DNA from: Nitrososphaeraceae archaeon | GTDB taxonomy: Archaea; Thermoproteota; Nitrososphaeria; Nitrososphaerales; Nitrososphaeraceae | Assembly: GCA_025449515.1 (NCBI GenBank) | Contig: JANWJI010000162.1 | Location: 1 to 13,218, forward strand | DNA: 13,218 nucleotides | Reading direction: 5' to 3' | Shown: piece by piece, positions 6,696 through 11,654 of the stretch | Position numbering within the stretch: position 1 is the first letter of the stretch | Layout: each line of letters begins with the position of its first letter | Translations under genes and position numbers: made by a program | The notes under the pieces: model-generated | Told to the model about the DNA's origin: nothing | Databases searched by the model: none | What the model saw: only the letters and a program-made list of their open reading frames with translations

Positions 6696-7165
6696 GACAA
6701 ATCCTATACTAGGGAACGAAAGGTTAGAAATATTCTTATAATTCCAATTGCAACTTTTTTCAAAATGTATAATAGATAAATAGCTTATGATCCATGTCAT
6801 TGCGAAGATTGGCGTATTATGACTCCTTCCTGTCGAATTGAATTTCAGACTCGTTCCGTTTTCCCAGATGGAGAGATCTAGGAAACGCGATCCAATAGCC
6901 AATCTTCACTATACATGTCCCCTAAAATTATAAAATAGTGATTGTTTGACTAAATTTCATTAAGATACTTGACCATCTACAGGTCCTAATGCTCCTGCTT
7001 TAATATTGATTGCTTGGGTTAGTATTGAATTACGACAATGTATTATGTCTATCTAGATAGGAGAGATTAAACCACCATATTCTACAATGCTTCCTCAAAT
7101 TCTTATGTTTTATCGTATAACGTTAGGCTTATCTTGATTCATTTAGAACGGGAGCAGATAATTTT
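6696..7165. other. Intergenic region with possible anonymous coding remnants
   Basis: No gene supported. On the minus strand around 6975-7050 a frame reads DIIHCRNSILTQAINIKAG, then ALGPVDGQVS and a stop, which looks protein-like but I cannot name it. A perfect 12-bp palindrome CTATCTAGATAG lies at 7049-7060. The right end of the region merges into the GT4 promoter. Confidence 0.35.
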
Positions 7166-7185
7166 GTGCGTTGCACTGTACGCCT

Positions 7186-7200
7186 TTTGATTAAATAATC
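7186..7200 (+). promoter_or_regulatory. Conserved TATA/operator-like box of the GT4 gene
   Basis: TTTGATTAAATAATC is identical upstream of the decayed GT4 copy (5968-5982). It contains the palindrome GATTA-AA-TAATC and is AT-rich like an archaeal TATA element. Placed about 40 bases ahead of ATG 7240, it predicts transcription starting near 7215-7225 and supports 7240 rather than 7204 as the translation start. Confidence 0.5.
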
Positions 7201-7239
7201 GTAATGAGTTATCTCTTACAAGGGAAGTGCTATCTGTTA

Positions 7240-8502
7240 ATGCGCATATTGATGGTTTCAACGGAGTATCCTCCAATGCAAGGTGGCGTAGGCCGATATA
7301 CAAAGAATTTAGTAACGGCATTACGAAATCTTGGAATTCATGATGTTTATGTTGTATGTAATGAAAAAGGAGCTGGCGACTTTATTGGATTACAGTCCAG
7401 TAACAATTATAATTCTGATATTTTGCTAGAATTAGTTGATAAATTACATTTCGACATCGTGCATGTACAATACGAGCCTGGTTTATACGGGTTGAAGCTG
7501 AGCGGTCTAAACCCGAAGAATACAAGTACTAATATTGACACTTTTTACGATAAATGTGGGATTCCAATAATTACTACTTTTCATTCTGCTTATACTTTCA
7601 GACAGTGGATGAATTTAGTAGTACGAATAAGAAATAAGGAAACAGAGAATAGAATACTTACGAATATCAATATGCTCTTTAGTTATTGGAGACACCTTAT
7701 TAATTATCAATCATTTAGTTACTTGAACAGACACAAGTTAGAAAAGAGTGCAGCTGGAATAGCATTCTCAAATTACCTATCTAGATTAATTAGCGGCGAT
7801 GACATTAGCAGTGAATGTAATGTAATATACCATGGATCAGCCTCTGCTTTATCAACATCAGTTACCAAAAATGAAGCACGTAAGAGACTTAACTTACCAG
7901 GAATAACCAAAGTAAACAAGGATAATAATATCGTCAATAATTATCATAACTGCCAGAAAATAGCATTAGCGCTGGGATTTCGTACTTCTACTAAAGGATG
8001 GGATATCTTTAAGCATATGGATATACCTCCAGATTGGACAATTGTATTAAATCATTCACAGAATCATTATAATAAAGAGATCATAGATCTAGAATATTTA
8101 GAGTATAATGAAAAGATCCTGGATCTAAGGAGTGATTTTCTTAGCGACGACAATCTATCACTCTTAATGTATGCTGCTGATGCTATCATCCTTCCATACA
8201 AAGTTTGTTCAGCTTCTGGAGTTATGTTTGATGCTCTGACTCATGGACTACCATTTGTAGCATCTAATTTGCCATTCTTTAAAGAATTTGCAGCCCATAA
8301 TTTAGGCATATTGGTCAGAAATAGAGATCCAAACGAATTTTCAACTGCACTTGAAGCGCTTGGTAGAGATTATTCTACTTATAAGAATGCAGTCGACACT
8401 TTTAAAGGAAAACTTGACTGGGAGTTTGTTGCTCGAGAACACACCAAGATCTATATGAAAGTCATGAATGAAGGAAGGAAGTCAAATGTAATTGCAGAGT
8501 AA
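7240..8502 (+). CDS. GT4-like (GT-B fold) glycosyltransferase
   Basis: A two-domain glycosyltransferase of 420 residues from ATG 7240 (MRILMVSTEYPPMQGGVGRY), which is the canonical family beginning; an in-frame ATG at 7204 would add 12 unlike residues and falls too close to the promoter box. Numbered from 7204, the N-terminal Rossmann domain shows EYPPMQGGVGRYTKNL (21-36), FDIVHVQYEPGLYGL (83-97) and TTFHSAYTFRQW (124-135). The C-terminal donor-binding domain shows IALALGFRTSTKGWD (253-267), AADAIILPY (324-332) and SASGVMFDALTHGLPFVAS (336-354). The usual Glu pair of the ExxxxxxxE signature is changed to Ser/Asp-type residues, as in several archaeal relatives. Substrates are unknown; roles in surface glycan, S-layer glycosylation or glycolipid synthesis are typical. 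Two partial copies of this gene lie on either side (5957-6200 and 10670-10948). Confidence 0.9.
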   Translation: MRILMVSTEYPPMQGGVGRYTKNLVTALRNLGIHDVYVVCNEKGAGDFIGLQSSNNYNSDILLELVDKLHFDIVHVQYEPGLYGLKLSGLNPKNTSTNIDTFYDKCGIPIITTFHSAYTFRQWMNLVVRIRNKETENRILTNINMLFSYWRHLINYQSFSYLNRHKLEKSAAGIAFSNYLSRLISGDDISSECNVIYHGSASALSTSVTKNEARKRLNLPGITKVNKDNNIVNNYHNCQKIALALGFRTSTKGWDIFKHMDIPPDWTIVLNHSQNHYNKEIIDLEYLEYNEKILDLRSDFLSDDNLSLLMYAADAIILPYKVCSASGVMFDALTHGLPFVASNLPFFKEFAAHNLGILVRNRDPNEFSTALEALGRDYSTYKNAVDTFKGKLDWEFVAREHTKIYMKVMNEGRKSNVIAE

Positions 8503-8572
8503 ACACCATGGCAATATCCACATTTTCTAGACTCTTATTATCTATTGGGTAACTAACAACTACGTACAAATA

Positions 8573-8800
8573 TTAGACAGAAGTTGTGCTCTTGCTCCTC
8601 CACTTCCTCTGTACTCCAAGCAGGTCTGTTGCACAAGCCCGCAAAACGAGTTCGTCGTCGTCAGGGTACCGCTTCCACATATGCGTACCGACATAGCTCA
8701 TCTCACATACTCCTTTCTCCTCAAACGGACTCCAAATTCTTGCGCACATCTCACATGCCACTAGAACGGTAGGTCTGATCCTCCCCATGCTAGGCCTCAT
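8573..8800 (-). CDS. Small Cys-rich protein, last gene of the zinc-finger cassette
   Basis: 75 residues from ATG 8800, preceded by GAGGTAAGG as ribosome site. A CEMC motif (residues 16-19), Cys 32, His 40 and Cys 57 could coordinate zinc; the middle is acidic (PDDDELV) and the C-terminus basic (QRKWRSKS). No family recognised. The start lies 8 bases after the stop of the preceding zinc-ribbon frame. Codon choice is richer in G/C than in neighbouring housekeeping genes, as for the whole cassette. It ends convergent to the GT4 gene with a 70-base gap. Confidence 0.55.
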   Translation of the reverse strand: MRPSMGRIRPTVLVACEMCARIWSPFEEKGVCEMSYVGTHMWKRYPDDDELVLRACATDLLGVQRKWRSKSTTSV

Positions 8801-8808
8801 CCTTACCT

Positions 8809-8941
8809 CTAATGTGTGAATAGTAAGTCTTCACTCTGCCAACACATCTCTCGATATGTCACAGTTCCGAGGGTTATCATACAAATACTGCACATAGCAA
8901 AGCTTTCGCCTACTGGTCTGTCACAGTCTGTACATCTCCAT
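8809..8941 (-). pseudogene. Zinc-ribbon miniprotein, probably frameshifted at its start
   Basis: The preceding gene stops at TAA 8941-8943, overlapping an ATG (TAATG). That ATG frame ends after six codons. The frame one base away continues as RCTDCDRPVGESFAMCSIC, a C-x2-C-x10-C-x2-C zinc ribbon, and runs to TAG at 8809 (about 43 residues in all). A single missing base after the ATG (giving M-E-R-CTDC) would join them. Either the gene is freshly broken, a sequencing error is present, or translation starts internally or by frameshifting. The next gene follows after 8 bases, so the position in the cassette is exactly that of a normal gene. Confidence 0.45.
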
Positions 8942-9192
8942 TATTTGCTATCCTCATCCTCTCTATTTAGTCTCGTTTCCTCTAGACTAACCTTCTGCAT
9001 TCTCTCGTATAGTAGCTGCAACCGTGCCGTATCTTGTCCAAAAACCTTCGGCTGACGGTATGGAATACCCCACTGTTTGCGCTTAAAAATCTCGTTCTCC
9101 AGCGCTGTCAGTATCCAGTCTCGTTCTTCCTCAGAGAAAGTGAAAGTAAAGCTGAGTCGTGGCAGTTCTTGTGATGATGATGGTGATGACAT
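8941..9192 (-). CDS. Cassette protein A, 83 aa, paralogue of the protein at 9341-9541
   Basis: Begins at ATG 9192, 8 bases after the stop of the C2H2 gene. After a Ser-rich start (MSSPSSSQELPRL) comes the conserved core FTFSEEERDWILTALENEIF, then KRKQWGIPY, VFGQDTARLQLLYERMQK and a charged tail. The gene at 9341-9541 has the same core (YSFTVTERERDWLLIALDDE, IFKR, KLQKLYDKLK). Both look all-helical, with two amphipathic helices. No known domain recognised; size and charge would fit a DNA-binding or adaptor role, but this is a guess. Confidence 0.7.
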   Translation of the reverse strand: MSSPSSSQELPRLSFTFTFSEEERDWILTALENEIFKRKQWGIPYRQPKVFGQDTARLQLLYERMQKVSLEETRLNREDEDSK

Positions 9193-9200
9193 AGCAGTAC

Positions 9201-9341
9201 CTACTGGCCCCCCTCTAACGGCTCTTCCAGCTGCTGTTGTCCTTGCTCTTTTTTGCGATGAAATTTCTCGGAGTGTACCAGTAGCGCTTTCGCGTCGTGG
9301 TCGATTGGTCTACCACATTCGACACACCTTGTTTTTCTCAT
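9201..9341 (-). CDS. C2H2-type zinc-finger miniprotein (46 aa)
   Basis: The ATG at 9341 overlaps the stop of the upstream gene (TAATG), indicating coupled translation. The frame runs 46 codons to TAG at 9201. The product starts MRKTRCVECGRPIDHD and has Cys 6, Cys 9, His 23 and His 28 (C-x2-C-x13-H-x4-H), with a basic segment HRKKEQGQQQ after the last His. This is close to a single classical zinc finger, of the sort found in archaeal viruses, plasmids and small regulators. An AAGGAGG sits about 20 bases ahead, inside the upstream gene. It is shorter than usual gene-calling limits. Confidence 0.65.
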   Translation of the reverse strand: MRKTRCVECGRPIDHDAKALLVHSEKFHRKKEQGQQQLEEPLEGGQ

Positions 9342-9541
9342 TATCGCTTGGTGCCGCCCTCCTTTCTCTTTATCTTCAACTTATCATATAGCTTCTGCAA
9401 CTTTTTCGTTCCTTGTTTGAAAGACTTACTCAGGCTGTATGAGGTAGCCGACTGAGTACGCTTAAAAATCTCATCGTCTAAAGCTATCAATAACCAGTCT
9501 CGTTCTCTCTCTGTAACGGTAAAAGAATATGTACTGAACAT
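9341..9541 (-). CDS. Cassette protein B, 66 aa, paralogue of the protein at 8941-9192
   Basis: Starts at ATG 9541, six bases after the stop of the coiled-coil gene, with GGGGAAGGGTGA a little upstream. The core YSFTVTERERDWLLIALDDE, followed by IFKRTQSATSY and KLQKLYDKLKIKRK, aligns along most of its length with cassette protein A, including the spacing of RDW, EIFKR and LxxLY. The two genes, separated only by the zinc-finger gene, evidently arose by duplication. The C-terminus is strongly basic. Function unknown. Confidence 0.7.
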   Translation of the reverse strand: MFSTYSFTVTERERDWLLIALDDEIFKRTQSATSYSLSKSFKQGTKKLQKLYDKLKIKRKEGGTKR

Positions 9542-9547
9542 CAGCAG

Positions 9548-9724
9548 CTATTCACCCTTCCCCTTTTGTTCTTGCTCTTGCCTTTGCTGCTGCAGCTTTT
9601 CAAGCTCTTCAGAGTACAAGTCTGCGGCCCTGGAGTGAACCCACCCTAACAGCTTATCTATTATCTTTTTGAGATCTCCGATCTCTTGTTCCAGTGTCAT
9701 TATAGTCGTAGATAACCTCCCCAT
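9548..9724 (-). CDS. Coiled-coil protein, first gene of the zinc-finger cassette
   Basis: The best start is ATG 9724 (MGRLSTTIMTLEQEIGDLKK), immediately preceded by the ribosome site AGAGGAAAA; the open frame reaches back to 9793, but that extension would include the promoter. The 58-residue product is almost entirely helical with heptad-like leucines (LEQEIGDLKKIIDKLLGW, then SEELEKLQQQRQEQEQKGKG), so a coiled coil is likely. No family recognised. It leads the leftward cassette, and the gap to the next gene is six bases. Confidence 0.6.
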   Translation of the reverse strand: MGRLSTTIMTLEQEIGDLKKIIDKLLGWVHSRAADLYSEELEKLQQQRQEQEQKGKGE

Positions 9725-9760
9725 TTTTCCTCTACTCCAGTAGATACATGGTATGGACCA

Positions 9761-9772
9761 AATATTATACAC
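9761..9772 (-). promoter_or_regulatory. TATA element of the zinc-finger cassette
   Basis: GTGTATAATATT on the minus strand, about 37 bases ahead of ATG 9724. Transcription would start near 9735, giving a short leader that carries the AGAGG ribosome site. Confidence 0.5.
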
Positions 9773-9777
9773 TAGGC

Positions 9778-9807
9778 TTACAGTGTCATTCAATGTAATT
9801 CAGTGTA
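9778..9807. promoter_or_regulatory. Three tandem 10-bp repeats directly upstream of the cassette TATA box
   Basis: On the plus strand: TTACAGTGTC, ATTCAATGTA, ATTCAGTGTA, with a weak fourth unit GTTTATTGTT. The consensus is ATTCAGTGTA. The units are exactly one helical turn apart and abut the TATA element on its upstream side, as expected for a cooperative activator or repressor site. Confidence 0.6.
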
Positions 9808-10064
9808 GTTTATTGTTGTCTATCTGCCATGCCTCCCTTCCATCCACCAAATCATTGTCAAGCCAGTAGCTAAGGCACGCCTGTCTAAACGAGATGATTT
9901 TCTAACAAATAATCCAAAGTATATTGTCGATATCTCTACAATCATGATAGAAAATAAGACTCTGAACTGGAGCAAAATCTAGTAGGTTAGAACAAAAAAT
10001 AAAAATGATGAATCGCAAGATTATTTGTCTCGAATCTGCGACCTATCTATTTAATTAATTTAGG
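9808..10064. other. Intergenic stretch with a coding-like remnant
   Basis: On the plus strand around 9842-9982 one frame reads KPVAKARLSKRDDFLTNNPK, then YIVDISTIMIENKTLNWSKI and a stop (TAG 9980-9982), with no start codon. It looks protein-like but I do not recognise it. The rest, next to the end of the Hsp20 gene, is AT-rich. Confidence 0.35.
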
Positions 10065-10583
10065 TTATTTTATTTCAACCTTAATAGTTTCTTCGGTGTG
10101 TTTAGTGGGCGTAGTTTTTGGAAGATCCACGAGTAATATACCATTGTTCATTTTAGCAGTAACCTTTGAAGGAACTATTTCTTCTGGGATAGGAATTCTT
10201 CGACTAAACGATCTATATGATCGCTCGTTATACACATAATTCTTGCCTTTATCTTCAGTCTTCTCGGATTGTTCCCCAGTGATTTGAAGAGAATTCTTTG
10301 TTGTCTTAACATTTACTTTTTCCTTTTCAATCCCTGGCACTTCTAGTTGAATTTCATATTTATCTCCCTTGTCTACCATATCATATAAAGGCACACGCTC
10401 ATCTCCCAGTACTTCTAGTCCAATCGGAATGCGCCAGTCAGCTAAGGAATAAGGTAATAGTGGAGAAAACATGCTTTCCATTTCTCTCCTAAAGTTCTCG
10501 AATATATCGTCCATCTTTGGCTTCGTTATTAGAGCCCGACTTCTTTCTGTTTTGATACTACCTGGTTTTTCAGACATTGACAT
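10065..10583 (-). CDS. Hsp20 / small heat-shock protein
   Basis: An ATP-independent cytoplasmic holdase that keeps unfolding proteins soluble as large oligomers. The 172 residues include a hydrophobic N-terminal arm (MDDIFENFRREMESMFSPLL, 24-43). The alpha-crystallin domain spans about 64-157: VPLYDMVDKGDKYEIQLEVP, VPGIEK (82-87), SYRSFSRRIPIPEEI (122-136), and the diagnostic NGILLVDLPK (147-156). The C-terminus ETIKVEIK provides the I-x-I/V motif used for oligomer assembly. Start at ATG 10583, or 10577 two codons later; no Shine-Dalgarno, so probably leaderless or nearly so. It differs in subtype from the broken Hsp20 at 60-668, so it is not simply a second copy. A palindrome lies upstream. 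Confidence 0.95.
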   Translation of the reverse strand: MSMSEKPGSIKTERSRALITKPKMDDIFENFRREMESMFSPLLPYSLADWRIPIGLEVLGDERVPLYDMVDKGDKYEIQLEVPGIEKEKVNVKTTKNSLQITGEQSEKTEDKGKNYVYNERSYRSFSRRIPIPEEIVPSKVTAKMNNGILLVDLPKTTPTKHTEETIKVEIK

Positions 10584-10624
10584 GATATAATCTATGAATC
10601 GTTCCTATTTGAGGAGTGTGATTG

Positions 10625-10639
10625 CATTGCCCTGCAATG
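10625..10639. promoter_or_regulatory. Inverted repeat upstream of Hsp20
   Basis: CATTGC-CCT-GCAATG, perfect 6-bp arms, 42-56 bases ahead of the Hsp20 start, just upstream of where its TATA box would lie. Possible heat-shock operator; function inferred from position. Confidence 0.35.
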
Positions 10640-10669
10640 ACATTCTACATAGGTTTAATCTTGTTTAAT

Positions 10670-10948
10670 CTTTAAAGAATTTGCAGCCCATAATTTAGGC
10701 ATATTGGTCAGAAATAGAGATCCAAACGAATTTTCAACTGCTCTTGAAACGCTTGATAGAAATTATTATACTTATACCAGTTAACATAAGTAATCTAACA
10801 CATTCCAGGTCAGATAATTACGCATATTCAGATTGCCGTTACCGTACTTATGTTAATTGGTATAGGAATGCAGCAGACTATCCTAAAGGGAAGCATGATG
10901 GGAAGGATCTATTCCTCTGTACATATATCCAAGTCTACATGAAAGTTT
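10670..10948 (+). pseudogene. Partial 3' copy of the GT4 glycosyltransferase gene, split by an inserted element
   Basis: 10670-10741 is identical over about 72 bases to 8277-8348 of the intact GT4 gene. Similarity then falls: a few changes to 10772, and clearly weaker but alignable similarity from 10865 to about 10948 (AGGAATGCAG ... AAAGG ... TACATGAAAGT). An 84-bp element with terminal inverted repeats interrupts it at 10777-10860. The fragment corresponds to about residues 359-420 of GT4 and has no start, so it is a remnant. It has the same orientation as GT4, forming a direct repeat about 2.4 kb away. Confidence 0.9.
10777..10860. mobile_element. 84-bp MITE-like element
   Basis: Left end CCAGTTAACATAAGTA (10777-10792) and right end, read on the minus strand, CCAATTAACATAAGTA (10845-10860) match in 15 of 16 bases. 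It is flanked by TATA on both sides (10773-10776 and 10861-10864), where the intact GT4 gene has a single TATA (8380s), so the empty site is known from the same window. It encodes nothing and would need a transposase in trans. The element family is not recognised. Confidence 0.8.
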
Positions 10949-11179
10949 GTCTATAGGGAAACGAAAATAACTAATGATAAGCAATGAGAAGATAATAACT
11001 AATAAGCCTGCTCTATTGATGAAGATAGGTGTAGATACGTTTCTAGATCCCAGGAAAGAAGGTGCAGTATTAAACGAACGTGCAAAAAAAAATCTTTAAT
11101 GCAGAGTTAGTGTACTTGATATTCATGGAACCGACTAACTGAAGTATTTGATTCCTCTAGTGACAATGTTATGTTGCAT

Positions 11180-11214
11180 ATCTTTGATTCTCTTTGAATA
11201 ACAAAATCAAAGAT
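11180..11214. repeat. Inverted repeat, 10-bp perfect arms
   Basis: ATCTTTGATT (11180-11189) and AATCAAAGAT (11205-11214) with a 15-base loop. It could form a hairpin in RNA or bind a dimeric regulator. No gene adjoins it directly. Confidence 0.5.
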
Positions 11215-11366
11215 CACTTGCAAGATGTATGGCTAGGTTAATTGTGCAGTATTGCATGATTCAATCTACTAACGTAATGTCACTTTTGTAATTTATGTTA
11301 GTTAGTATAACTCTTAGAATTGAAAGTTTCAATGTTGTGCTCGAACATGCATATTTCATGGTAAGG

Positions 11367-11398
11367 TTTTGATATCAAAATGAGTCTATATCAAAATG
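11367..11398. repeat. 14-bp palindrome and a repeated half-site
   Basis: TTTTGATATCAAAA at 11367-11380 is a perfect palindrome. Its right half, ATATCAAAATG, recurs at 11388-11398, 16 bases after its first occurrence at 11372-11382. This is the pattern of a one-and-a-half-site operator, although no gene start is near. Confidence 0.45.
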
Positions 11399-11581
11399 CG
11401 TTGATTTCTTAGATTGGATCTGCAGGTGAGACCTTTATTATACCAAAAAAGTTTTTGTACATAACAAGATTGCTAGAAAAACCGCGGAATTATTTTAAAA
11501 TATATCAAGTCATTAGTCCTAGTGCAAAATTAAATGTGTTATATTTACAAACCTTGAACTGCAATATACATATAAGATATT

Positions 11582-11599
11582 TTTAAAAAAAAATAAGAA
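11582..11599 (-). terminator. T-rich terminator of the Mg2+ ATPase gene
   Basis: On the minus strand the sequence about 55-70 bases beyond the ATPase stop is TTCTTATTTTTTTTTAAA, with nine T in a row (11585-11593). Archaeal transcription typically ends at such T tracts without a hairpin. Confidence 0.4.
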
Positions 11600-11654
11600 T
11601 CCGTTTACAGAAGCGTTCCTAATAAAAATTATTCATTATGCGGTTGATTGGTAC

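Larger units (their letters stand above)
10949..11654. other. Long intergenic region with repeats and one decayed ORF
   Basis: No intact gene. At 11019 an ATG opens MKIGVDTFLDPRKEGAVLNE, followed by RAKK, ending at TAA 11097. A run of nine A (11084-11092) could have slipped: in the next frame the reading continues KIFNAELVYLIFMEPTN to TGA 11140. I do not recognise it. Further right lie an inverted repeat (11180-11214), a 14-bp palindrome (11367-11380) and AT-rich sequence leading to the ATPase terminator. Confidence 0.4.

Noticed and set aside
6672..6902. 76-codon minus-strand frame
   Set aside because: Overlaps the end of the zinc-ribbon membrane gene and shows no recognisable motif or start signal.
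9077..9391. 104-codon plus-strand frame through the cassette
   Set aside because: Antisense to protein A, the C2H2 finger and protein B, which have start signals, overlaps and paralogy; the plus frame is low-complexity and leucine/serine-rich.
10744..10956. 70-codon plus-strand frame
   Set aside because: Runs through the GT4 remnant and the inserted element, so it is a composite of unrelated pieces.
11180..11398. CRISPR-like or tRNA-like structure among the inverted repeats
   Set aside because: The repeats are few, unequal and unevenly spaced, with no regular spacers, and no cloverleaf can be drawn.
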